Shown: positions 24,362 to 36,492 of the stretch, in pieces
Position numbering within the stretch: position 1 is the stretch's first letter
Layout of the letters: the number at the start of each line of letters is the position of its first letter
Assembly (NCBI RefSeq): GCF_030463565.1
Contig: NC_134643.1
Coordinates: forward strand, 40,834,221 to 40,898,220
DNA length: 64,000 nucleotides
DNA from: Pelecanus crispus
Lineage: Eukaryota > Chordata > Aves > Pelecaniformes > Pelecanidae
Direction: 5' to 3'
The notes under the pieces: model-generated
Told to the model about the DNA's origin: nothing
What the model saw: the letters and a program-made list of their open reading frames with translations, nothing else
Databases searched by the model: none
Position numbers and translations under genes: made by a program

Positions 24362-27300
24362 AGGATGACAAAAATCTTGCTGTTCACAGCTATTGTTGCT
24401 GAACACTTTAATAACCAGGTTAGCAGATCACAAACTTCCAAAGGTTTCGTGCTGTGTGTTTATGTAAAGTACAATGTAATACTAAGTTGGATAATACTTG
24501 AGCTGGAGTTGTAAGGATGTTTGACATCTGTAGTGGACTTTTTGAAAAATTATGGGAATGACTTCCAGCAGTCAAATGAAACAGCTTAAATGTCAGTAGC
24601 TTAATCTTAACCTGTATGCTTAAGTGAAGTTTAATGTTCTTATTTTAAAGAAAATTCAAAAGTCAGTGGATTTTTTTTTTTTAAAGAAAATTTGTACTGG
24701 CTAAATGGTCACTAATCCTGCTCCTAAACACTTGGGAACTTCTGAAGCTGTATTTGTGCAGAATGTTTGACACTTTTACTGCAGTGTAAAAGGAAGTTAG
24801 AAATAGCACTGCTGGAAGTTGTAGAATGCCAACATGCTGCTTGTGTAAGTGTAGATTTCATAAGCCTTTATCAATACCATTCTTGATGATGCAACTCAAA
24901 TACTATGCTTTTTACAAAATCTTATTTTCCCAACTTTTAAACAGATTTCAGTAACTGCTTGAAATTACACTTGCACACGTATCTGTAGCTTTATATGAAC
25001 TTACCTTTGCATAAAATACATTGAAAGAAAGCAGTTTCAGAGGCTACAGCCTGCTTCCTTTTCCGTTAGGTGTTCTATATATTTCTGTAAAAGTGGTATA
25101 CAAGTTGATCTATTTTAGCAGATCCCTGTAATATCTCTTTAAATTATAGTGAATCTGTATTTTCATGACTACTTTTAAATGGTCAGACCTGTTGCCAAAA
25201 AAGAAGAGTACGATTTCTCCTTAGGCTTTATGGTCCAGCCTCCCTTTTGTTGGCACTGCTAATAGTGTTGCCTTCTGATCAGCAAGATCAGCGCAGTGGT
25301 TTGGTTTGAAGCTTGTCTCGCTAGGTAGAAGATTAGCCAGAGCAGGAAAGACCATGTCTTTCAGCTGCAGTCACCTATAGATCAGCTGAAGTTATCAGCA
25401 AATAGCATTCTGAGAGAGCGCACAGCAGTTAGTTGAAAATATCCCACCTCGCAGTGACTTTTCAATTCACAAAGAGAAACCTTCACGCTACTTGATAGCT
25501 GGGCACCTATTTTCTATACATGGGAGGGAAAAATATGTCTGTGTTATAAACTGAATTTGTATTATCTCAGAAACATAGGCTTGGTTTTGAAAGGGGTGTT
25601 TTTGTTACCTCTTACCTCCTGTCAGTTCTAATAGACATAATTCTAGTAGAGAATTAAAAATTTTAAAAATAATTATTTATTTTTGGCATTTTTCTGGGCT
25701 TCATTGTCAACATATAAAGAAGAACAAGTTGAGTGGGACATAGATACATAAATATTAGTATTGAGTCATTTGGACTTCTCTGATTTCACAACAGTAGTAA
25801 GAAATTAATTTTTTTTTTTTTTCCAGGGAAGCAAGCAGGGGTTGTTGGTGTAAAAGTTTATGGAGTAGCCCAATATTTAATCTGCAATACTTAGAATGGC
25901 CTTTAGTGAGTGTTACACAACTGTTTTGATTATCAATATTCCCTTGGTTTGGCTTTTTTTTTTTTTAAGGTGTATGGTCATCTTAGTTATTCCCTTTATG
26001 TAACTAATCTCAAATGCTCTGGTTAAAGTATATAGGTACTACTCATAATGGAAATGACATATGAATAGAATACAACTTAACTTCTATAAATGGCATTTTT
26101 TACATCCTTTTCTGCACCTCCCAGTCATTCCTGTACCACACATGCTTAAATATGGCTACTGGGACACAATTAATGTAGTGTGGTTTTTTAAATTGTGAAA
26201 GAGAATATTTAAGAGAATCTCAAAACTTCTAAAAGTTTAGCTTTAATCTTGAGTATATGGTTAAAAGAGCTTTCACAATTCCAACTGTTCATGAGCATCT
26301 GCTTATAAGAGTAGAAAAAGCGGCCATTTTCTTTAACCTTAACCTTAATACTTCTTTTCAGACAAGTTGTATGCTTTCCCCTTTCCAAGCCTGTATCCAT
26401 CAGCTGTATGTTTGATGTCTTTACAGCTGTGGGTTTGAAGGGTTATAAGCAGTACAATATCAAATAATACCTCTGTTTAAGCATAGAATTGCACATAAAA
26501 ACTCATAACTAGTACTCAAATTAAGGGTGAATTGCAACTACTTAAGTTGTATGATTAGCGTAATGCTGTTTTAACATAGCTGAAAGGAGTCTGCTTGTTG
26601 CCAGTTCTTGGATGGAGCATATTTTCACTGTAATGGTCAGCTGAAATTACATCTCTATTGTGGTAGCTGCAGTGTAAATGTTAGGGCAGGAATTACTGAC
26701 TGTTTTTTAGAGTCTATAGTCTAAATGGATACGACAGGCATGCAAAATGAGAAAAACTACAGATTGACAGCAGTGGTAGTAGCAAGGTCCTGGATATGGG
26801 CTAGGGATGAGTTGAACAAAGAAAATGGAATGAGAGGCAGGTATCTGAGATGAGGTATGGTGAGAGGAGAAGGAGCAAGGAAGTGAGATGAAGACTGTAA
26901 CAGAAAGAAAAGGTCAAGCCAACGTAGGAAAGACAGTCGGTGACATGTACAGAGAATCTTCCAAATGTCCTGGAAACCAAAGGTACTGGCGTTGGTCACC
27001 TCTGGTCCTGTCACTTGTCCGGCTTCATCTGACTGGCCATCTCCACTGGACAGAGTATTCGGAAGTGTGGTGATACTCATCACCCTACTGATTCACTAAA
27101 CCCCAAAGTTGGTACGAAAGGGCCAATTGTTATTTTCAGGGTATTTCCCAGTGGAAGTCCCTGTGGCAGGAGATGCAATGCTATAGAAAAGACGGGGAAA
27201 AAAAAAATTGAGGTAGACGGAAAAGGAAGGAACACTATGTTCAGTAATCATGCTTTGTGAATCAGTTGTCATATAAAATTGTTACCTGAACTGTGTACTT

Positions 27301-29960
27301 CTGGAAAACCTCCTCTTCTACAGTACAGCGAGTTTTTTGGTTGGGTTTTTTTTTTTTTTTCTTTATTAATAGGTGAAACTCATTATCAAAGATACTAGAT
27401 CAAAAGTACCAGTTATGTTAATGAAACCTTAAAGTTTATACTTCAGACTTCTTAGCTGTGTTACATAGCAAACATTTTGACTTTTCTGTCCAAAGATGCA
27501 CATACCTTCAAACCATGTGTGCTCATTGATGTTACTTCCACTGTTCCATGTTTTAAGATACTCAGTAATCCCTTCTGTAATTTACATCAGTCTTGTATGT
27601 AATGTGGTGATATGCTAAAATGTAGTCCTTGGCAGGAATATATTTCAACACCAAGTTCAAATATAGTTTTTATTCTAAAATGCCTTTTGAAAATCTTTAA
27701 ATATTGGAGGAAAAGGGGTTGTTTTTTTGTTTGTGTGTGTTGGTTTTTTTTTTTTTTTTAATGCCAACATTTATTCTTAGTCCTAAGTTGCTTAAGGCTA
27801 GAGTGGAGGAACCAAGTCTGACTCTTTTGTGTTCTGGTAAGATACTACATCTCACCCATTTACTCTTGAATTAAAGCAGTTAAGTTTCTACCTAAATAAT
27901 ATATTCGAGAAGGTTATCTGACCTTGATTTCAGAGCTACTCAAGACATCAGAGCTCCACCAGTTTTCTTGTCAGCTTATTACAGACCTCAATTACCATGT
28001 ATTTATTATATGTTTAATTATTTGGTGGGTTTTGTACTTAATGGTTTTTAAAAATAATTCTCAAAGGTTCTATCACGTTATCTCATCTTGAAGTGTAAAC
28101 TTTTTTTTTCCATTTGACCAATGATTGTGAGGTATAAATATTTATTAAACTGTAACTTCTAAACCTAGAAGTCCCATCTTAATCCATTTGTAATGACCTT
28201 ACTTGCTTAGCATAGAAGAGCTCAGGTATTGGGCAATATCCCATATCTCAAACACAAGAGAGCACCTCAAAAAATCATTACTGCATTTCTTCTCAGAATA
28301 AAACACCATATATGGGTTTTGGGTGACAGGGTGTTCAGCTAATAAAATATATATGAAATAGCTCATCAGAAATTACTTTTAAATTGCTGTATTTTGTTAT
28401 GATAACTAGTAAAAACAAACCCTCTCTGTGGACGGTGCTGTTTCTGTTTAGCTGGTTTAGACTTCTTGTATATCATTCCCTGGCTGTGCCTCAGCAGTTG
28501 CAATGTGTTGTAGGGAGTGAGAAGATCCTTTAAGTACTTTATAGGAGTTTGAATATTAACAATGGTAACAAGCAATTTCTCTTACTTAAAAAAATTTTTT
28601 GTTAAAGTGTATAGTTCACTGCAGAAATGCTAATAAGCTGGGGTAGAGAAACATAACAAGGGAAGTCAGTACTTTATATAGATATTTTATTGCTTTGAAT
28701 TTTCACCCAGAGAGTAAATCTAGAAGGGACTTAGTAAATCAACTTAAATACCTCTTGGAATTGGTTTTTAACTTGCATTCATCTGTACTTGAAGTCTAGT
28801 TTAAGATGTTGAATCATATAAATTAATACTAAATTTAAAATACAAATCTAGTTCTTAGAATTGAGCAAATTAGAATAGATTTTTGTTTTCTTTCCATTCT
28901 TGTCTAAGTAAGTGCCAGCAAGGTTTATGGGCTTGTTATTTAGATGGGTTTTATGCAAAACATTTCACATCCCGTGTTTTTAACCAAATTGTGCTGTTTT
29001 GCTAGAGACAAACGAATTTTCACCCACAAAATGCTGTAGTTGTAGAATCTGTGAACAATAGTTTTTTGTATCATCTTTCGGCAGACTTCTAATACCCTGA
29101 AGCAGCAAATTTGCTGTTTAAACTATGTAACTAAAGTTATTTGTCTTCTAGAAAATTGTTGGATTGGGATGGTATGCATTTGCTTGTTGCACCTGCTTTA
29201 AAATAAAGCTGCAAGCAGGCCCCATAGATGGGTCAGAATGGTAACTTCTTTTAATGTTTCTGTAAAAAAAAAAAAAACAAACCACCAAAAAAACCCACAA
29301 ACCAAACCTACCTAAATTGGAATTATTCTATGTTCTGTCTTTTCTGTCAAGTTTTCTGTGACTTTTCATTGACAATAAGATGTGATTGATTACTTAACTG
29401 CAGCACAGAATAGAGTAACTACAAAGGTGTATCTGTGGGTGTAGTTTCAAAGAGCATTCCTCTTTGTGGTGCTGTTGGTACAAACAGTGCCACCCCCTTA
29501 TTTGTGTTTGGGTGTTCATGTGGTGAACCTGATCAGGAAGTTGGTCCAGATTAAAAAATAGCTGAGCAAGGAAAATAATGATTATTTTTAACCCAGATAA
29601 GTTATGAGTGACATAGTGATGTTTGGAAGCAATGGGTAACTGAAGAAACATTTCTAGAAAGTAAAACCTGAGATAGCTCAAATTCAGGTGGGTATGGGGT
29701 TTTGTTATTAGTTTTTTGTTTGTATTTTATTTCTCAGTAGCAATAAACAATATTTTGCATACATTTAGGCACAGATGTACGTATTAGCTGGAGGAGGAAC
29801 AGAAGTCAATTTATCTCTGGTCAGGTTGTGCTAACGAAGCAGTGATCTAGGTACGGCTTGAAGTCCCAGCTGAGCTAAGCACGCGGCTAGTTGTTGTCCT
29901 GCTCCCCCCTGCACATTCCTGCCTGCGCTCAGTTGTGCCAGCTCTGTCACTGGGCCAGCA

Positions 29961-30049
29961 GGGAAGCAGCTCAGGAAGCTAAACTGGCTGAAACATAACC
30001 TTCCAAAAATACATTTTTCTGCTGGCCTTACTCCATGAAGCAGCTCACC
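29961..30049. repeat. Imperfect inverted repeat, copy 2 of the unrecognised dispersed repeat
   Basis: The segment 29961-29993 (GGGAAGCAGC, TCAGGAAGCT, AAACTGGCTG, AAA) resembles the left arm of the 8510 repeat, and 30014-30049 (TTTTTCTGCTGG through GAAGCAGCTCACC) resembles its right arm. Both copies therefore have the same palindromic plan in the same orientation. Flanking GC-richer sequence (about 29870-30340) may belong to the same element, but I cannot set its borders. Confidence 0.45.
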
Positions 30050-33000
30050 ATGGAGACTGATGAGAGCCAGAGCTCACCTGTGGCCAGAAGCAGTAGGAGA
30101 GCCCATCGCCGTACCTCCAACTTGTGTTATTGCGTAGCCTCCAGACAGCAGGAGTGTGACCTCCTGAAAGGCGGTTGCATGTATTTCTAGGCAGCCCTGC
30201 TGTCCTGCTCCGGCTCTCTGCACTGCCTGCCTGTCCCTCCACGCTACCACTGCATGACCCGTGCCTGGTTTCAGCAATCACCTCTCCCCTCTGCTCCCCT
30301 GGCACCCTTGCAATTCTCTATCGCCTCCTGCAAAGTGCTGCTCAAACTGGAGGGGAGAGGAGGAGGGATGGGAAGGTGAAATGAGCCTGGAGCTTGTGGA
30401 CTTCAGTTTGAGGAATGCTGGTTTAAGAGATGCGGTGGCTGGCACATGAATAGGGACTCTTCATAAAGGAGACAACTTGTCTGCTTTAGCCAATAAAGCA
30501 GTTAATGTCAAGAATACTTCAGAATTGGCAACTCCTGTGGAGGTCTGCAGGGCCTTCAGAGCATCAGTAGTACATTTATTTTGGTTTCTTGTTTGCAAGG
30601 CCTTTTTGAAGTTTAATAATAAAAAATGTAACAGAAGAGCTACTGTTTGTACCTTCTAAACTAATATACTCTACCTAAAGTCGTACTACTTCAATATCTA
30701 TTAAATAGCTGGCACAGAATAAAGAGAGTGTGATCTGTTTGGGTGGTGTTATTGATGAGAGAGAGTGTAATATAAATATGAAGAATTAATGTAGTGTACC
30801 CTAGGAGCACGCATGTTGGTTGGTGTTTGCCCTCCCCACCTTCAATGTATATGTCTTCCACTGTGGAAGTTCATCAGAAAAAAAAAAAAATTGTGTAGCT
30901 GTGGAGGGTAAATTTTGGAGGCTTTTGTCCCAAGTAGAGACAAAACCCTGTTGTGGAATTGATACCATTTTCAAAGGGTGCTATGGGTGCTGCTTTGACG
31001 TAGTCCTGGCTAGTAATGGTAATAAAGTCTTGGCATCTTCAGCAGTCTCTAGAATTAATCCCTTACGAGAGAAAACAGGCATTCAATATAGCCATCAGAT
31101 GCTAGCAAAATGGATGGGCAAGGACAAGCTTGTCCATGCTAGCTATAAACCAAATCAGCTTGTTTTCCATATGCAAGAGTGTTTGAAGTTTTAGTGTGGT
31201 ATTTTAAACTACATCGACCTCATTCTTAATATCTAGAAGTTGCCGAAGTTTGCAGCATGTAAGACTCACTCATAACACAGAATCATAAAGCCAGTGTGAA
31301 CTCGTATGTAGAGATTACCACTGAATGCAGCTGGTAGAGAAACAAACAAACAAACAAATCTATGTGAAGGCTTCGAGGGCTACAGTATTTCAGGTAATAT
31401 TTGACACTGTACAGTACTCAGAATTCCCCATAGCCAAGGAGAGGAGGAGGTGTGTGAGGTTTGTCTAAGGCTGAAACTTAAGGCTACTGTCCCAACACCA
31501 GGAAGGTTCAGTGCACTTCTTAGGCCTTTCATTTAGGATTTTTTTTTTTAAATGGAGTTGTGTCACTCTTACTCATTCAGAGGTGAGTCTTTATATGTAT
31601 TTATGAATCCCAATCTTGGATATGACTGCTGTGTGAGAGCATGTACTGCACATATTCAGCAGTCATAGTTGTTGATTAGAAAACATGCATGTGCTATTGA
31701 GATGAGAATCCAGAAGGGCTATTTTTATCCTTAAAGATTATCTGTCGCTTAAGATAACAGGTGATAATTTCAGTACAAAAGGTGAATATGACTTTTCTGT
31801 GTAGTTGAAGGTGCCAATGCTTATAATATATATGCCAACACAAAGTTGACAGTTTAATCCTGAAAACCTTTCACAGAAATTATTTTCGAAATGACATGTA
31901 GTCCAACTTGTTAATGGAAGGAATATTCTGGAAGGACTTGTTTAAATAAAAGTATATATGACTTTTTTGGTGAGGAAGCTTAATTTTATTGTAAACTTCT
32001 GTTCTTCAAAATGGGCACCTTCACTGTATAAACAGTCTTTCAAACTACAAATTTGGAACAATAAAATGCCTGAAGAAGAGGCTTCAGTAATGTTTTGGGA
32101 AGAGTTGAGTCTTACAAAAAGATGAATACCATCAGATTTCTTTTTTTTTTTTTCCCCCCACTATCTCAAATCATCTCACCCCAGATAATACTCTTCCAGG
32201 TAATAAAGATGCAGTTGGTAATAGAGATTTAGAAAGGTGTCCCAGGGAAAAAAATAATTATGTAAATAGTAGCAAATCATGAGGTCCACAACTGATGGTA
32301 TTGAGGAATTTTAAAATGTGGTTGGGTTTGCAAACCATGTGTGCATTCTTACGTTACAATTCATTATTTTGAAAAGCAAGAGAGCAAATGGTTACTCAAG
32401 CTAACTTTGTAATGAAACCAGTCGTTCTGTGACAATTATTTTACAGTACTAATGAAAGATAAAATTAGTTTATCTTTTTAGGAAGAATGGTATAACAAAA
32501 TTCAATGCAAGATCCTATGAAAGGGCAAAGTGGTGTTTGTTTCTCTGATCTCTTAACTTGACACCTGTTCTCTGACAGATTTCATTTACTTGCATTCTTG
32601 TGTCCACTTGCTCAACAAGCAGCAAGACTTGTGCCCAAGTGGTTAGCCAGGAGTGACACAGGACAAGAAAAGCTGTCAGATCCTCATAACATCTGTGGGG
32701 TTCCTCTTGACTGGTAATGCCAAATTAATTTTTGGATGATCTTTTATATCTTTTGACCATCATCAGGTGTTGTGGCGTGGTTGTCTCAATCTTCAGCTTC
32801 CATAAATCTTAAAATGGGCAGCTGTTTGTTGTCTGGTTTTCCCTTTTTTTTTTTGGAATATATGTTCTAAATATATGTCAGTAGTCTGTTTTGAGGATGG
32901 GCTAACAGGAAAAGGAACAATACATGCAATGAGATGCAACCTCAGTGCTGTCCTCCTTGTGTTAGGCTGCAGGCTTTTCCACTGGCAAGTTGTCTGTGCT

Positions 33001-34301
33001 GTGGTCTGATCAGAGAACAAGCCTTACTGCTGGGACAACTGTTGTGGAAATGGTGCTCTTTGTTATCAGGACAAGCTGAGCTTTAATCCTTGTTCTGCTG
33101 CTTCTTCTGGTGTGTACACACTGACATACACACAGACACCCACGTTTCCATTCATGTTGAATATCCTTCTAATATTACTTTTACAGCTCTTTACAATATT
33201 AGGAAGAGATTTATACAAAGTGGGCAATTCGTTATGGATTCTGTAGAAAGGTATGTTTTTTTCTTTGGTAAAAGAAAATGCTGTGTGATGGACGTGGACA
33301 TTGGACAGCAGTTGTCTAATGTGGTATAATAGTTATCTGACAGAATTAAGCTTTGCAGGGCTCTATATTGAGCAATCTGGGTTGCTACAGAAATTTCTGT
33401 AGTGTTCCAGCAGTGTTCAAGGAGGATACATTTTGTAAGACCCAAAAAGGAGCTTTTTTAAAAAATGGAAATATAATACAAGGAAATGGACCTTTCAGCT
33501 GTGTTAGCTGTCGAGCACTAAGAAAAAAGACTTTTTGTTTAGTGGAACTTTGCTCTCCACTGTACAGGTAGATCAAACTACAGTTTTTGGTAACTTCCAT
33601 TTCAAACAGGAAAATACTTTTTAGGGCATGGATCAGCTAGACTAATGGAGTGTGTTAAATCACTAACAAAGGAGTACTCAAAACTAAAGATGATGTTGTA
33701 GGGGGGATGACAAGTTATTTAATTGCATAGAAGTTGACTGTAAGATATTCAGCAGTGAAAAGAAGAAAATGGTGGCTTGGATGCACACATGGTTATACTT
33801 GAGCTTTACTTAAATCTGCTGGGTGGATCCTAATAATCAGAATTTTAATCAGTTGGTGTAGCCCAGAGCATGGACAGGCATCTACACAGTCAGGTTACGA
33901 TGGTTTAACAAATCAGCCACATTAAGCTTTTTTTCATTGCAAATGCAAAGAAAAAAATTTTAGACTAAACGTGCTTTTTGGCAGGTGCAGTTCAGTGGTG
34001 ACAAAAGGTACCCTAAGATTGTGGGTCTTTCTTCTCATCATCTACCAGTGAAGGGTCAACGTAGTTTTGATTTAGAGGAGTAACTAGCTATTGTTGATCT
34101 ACCCTTTTTGTACAATGAATTGGGGTCACGGGGGAGGTAAAGCTAAATGATTATTAGAATTTCTCCTTAAAGTGGGAAGAAACAATGTACAAGCAGCACA
34201 TGAAGAGGCATGTAAACAGAACTAGGAAGATCTTTCAAATGTGATGAAAAGAGTTCTGTGCAGAAAATGGAGAAATGGTAAGTAAAAAAGACAAACTATT
34301 T

Positions 34302-34342
34302 AAAAAAAAAAAAAAAACAAACAAAAAAACCAAAAACCCAAA
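34302..34342. repeat. A-rich simple repeat with CC/CCC interruptions
   Basis: A16 is followed by CAAACAAAAAAACC and AAAAACCCAAAC. The same composition (A runs with AACC or CCC, or the reverse complement) appears at 29264-29308, 39531-39552, 27331-27361 and 27719-27761. Confidence 0.8.
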
Positions 34343-36375
34343 CGGATTTCATGATATCTTGGAAGGATGGGATTGTCAGGTTTCCAAGAAACAAAAGCCA
34401 TGTATAAAAGCTAGATATTCAGGTAAGGCCATGTTCCTTGCAGGCACGTGCTAAGAGCTTGCTGATAGCGAAAGAGGAACCAATGATGGATGAAGAAGGG
34501 CACATTAAGAATACATACTGAAACTGTATTTATCTATTTATTTTTATGAAACACAATTGCGTGGTCTTAGTTTTGATAGCATCTTACTGAATCTGCTTAA
34601 CATTTTGGTAAGAAAGACCTCGCAGGCTTTTCAGTGTTGTTTCTATTAATGTAGTAGAAGACTGTGTGCAAAACATGTCAAAAACATAAAAGCAAAACTT
34701 AACCTTTCCTGAAATGTTTGAATGAACAGTATTTCAGAGATTAAAATATTACAAAATATAAACTGAATGCCATTTACTTAATTACAAAATTTGGCACTTT
34801 GCTGGCTTTGAAGACTTGGCAAGAGCTGTAGGCCTCAAGTTTTAGGAGGCATTTGTGGTTAAATATTGGAGAGCTGACTCACTATTTAAACAGTTTCAAG
34901 CCAGGCATCCTTTTCAAGAATTAAGCTAGATTCTCTCTTCCTCTTAGGCCCCATTACTTCACTTAATTGTTGTAGCCTTCTGCTTTATTTTCCCATCTCC
35001 TTGCCTTTCTCCTTGATCCTATATCCAAAAAACATTTCCACAGCAGTGATGCTTACAACTTAAGTCCTGTTTCTGTTGTTGTGTAAAAATGATGCTTTTT
35101 GTATATGCTGTTCCTCAGAGGACATTTTTAATGAGATTCAGAATTTCCAAGAATAAAATAATTTAGTAGTGCTTGCTTGTTTAACCTAATGTCGCGGTTT
35201 GGAGATTGATGTTCTGGCTGTTTCTTTTAAAAGGATGTAGTTAATCTGGCAGACGTTCACAGAAAACAATATGGTGGTGTGGATCTGGAGAAATTGTTTT
35301 AGTAAGAAATTGAAAAATATTTGCATGTGTGTAAGTTGTTTTAAAAATGATACCAAGTAAAATATAAGTCTTGTTTCTGTGGAAGTTTAGAGCGAGAGGA
35401 TTGTTTTTTGGAGAGTCATTAAAGAGTACAACAAGGATTGTTGTCCCACATCCTCAGAAGGATTAATGGGGATGGTGGAGCAAACAGCTTGTATGCTCCT
35501 GTTCAAGATGCATGTTTATTAAAGACCTAGAGTTTTTGAAATCTGCTGAGGTGAAGATTTGAAACTCCATTTAATGCCATGTATATATTTGTATGCACAT
35601 ATTGAATAGAACAGTTGTATCAACCTAGTACCTGGATGAAATGTGTGGTTACCTTTTATGTCACATTAGGACAGGCCAAAATATGGGGTGCCACACCTCG
35701 GGATAAGGGAATGTGGGTCTTAAAATGTCATGCTAGAGCGAAGTGGAGAGGTGTAGGGTCTGTCACGTGAATCAGTCTTAAATGTCATGAAGTATTGAAG
35801 TGTTAGCACAACATTGCTGCCTGCTGCAGTTCTCTCTGCTCGTCTAACTCGGCTGTTTAAGTTGGTCTTTAATCTTCAGTTCTACTGTAATTGTGGTGAA
35901 TATAAGAGCTTTTCTGTCAGAATGAGCATGTTGTTTTTAAGGAATTACTGGTGAACAGTGTTTCAACAAATGTTTAACTAACTTACCTAAATTTGAGCAT
36001 TTTGCTAAAATGATCACTTTTAAGGAGAACTGTAGAAAATTAATTTAATACTAACATGCCATTTCAAAATTTTACATATTGACTCTTCAAGATCAGTTGG
36101 CAGCCTTGAATTTAAACAAACCAACAAGGCTCCTAACTTGCTTTACTTTATGTTTTTGTCTGTTTTTTTTGAAATGGTATTGGATATTTTTATATTGCAC
36201 CAAGGCGGGGTGGGGTGAGGGGGAAGAAGTAAAAAGTTGCTGATCACTTTGAATCCAAATATACTGAAACATATACAGCAAAACAGATCGAGTCATGAGG
36301 ATCTGGGTGTTAAAACAGGAGGAGTAAGAAAAGAAAAGAAAGCCTCCTGTGAGCTTGAGGAGCAGGCAGTTGGCA

Positions 36376-36492
36376 GCGGCAGGAGGTGCCGGCGGAGGAA
36401 TGCTGCTGAGAGGGCGAGTTCCTGCTGCGATGCTGCATCAGCCTCCTCGCCGCGTGTTCAAAGAGGGCTCTGAGGGCGGCGCGCCGAAACGG
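36376..36492. promoter_or_regulatory. Isolated CpG-dense patch inside intron 1
   Basis: About 13 CpG dinucleotides fall within roughly 115 bp (for example GCCGGCGG, CTCGCCGCGTG and GGCGGCGCGCCG), in an intron where CpG is otherwise rare. Open frames cross it on both strands (about 60-110 codons) but show no known domain. Possible readings are an unmethylated alternative promoter or first exon for FRS2, an enhancer, or a GC-rich insertion such as a retrocopy fragment. The sequence alone does not decide between them. Confidence 0.4.

Noticed and set aside
30335..30421. Short inverted termini (CTCAAACTG ... CAGTTTGAG) resembling hAT-type transposon ends
   Set aside because: Only about 9 bp pair well and no 8-bp target duplication is visible, so a MITE cannot be supported.
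30820..31194. 124-codon plus-strand open frame in intron 1
   Set aside because: No known motif, low-complexity lysine run from poly-A, no flanking splice signals that fit the FRS2 frame.
31270..31290. ACAGAATCATAAAGCCAG resembling an antisense CR1 tail
   Set aside because: The match is too short and the adjoining CR1 segment is missing.
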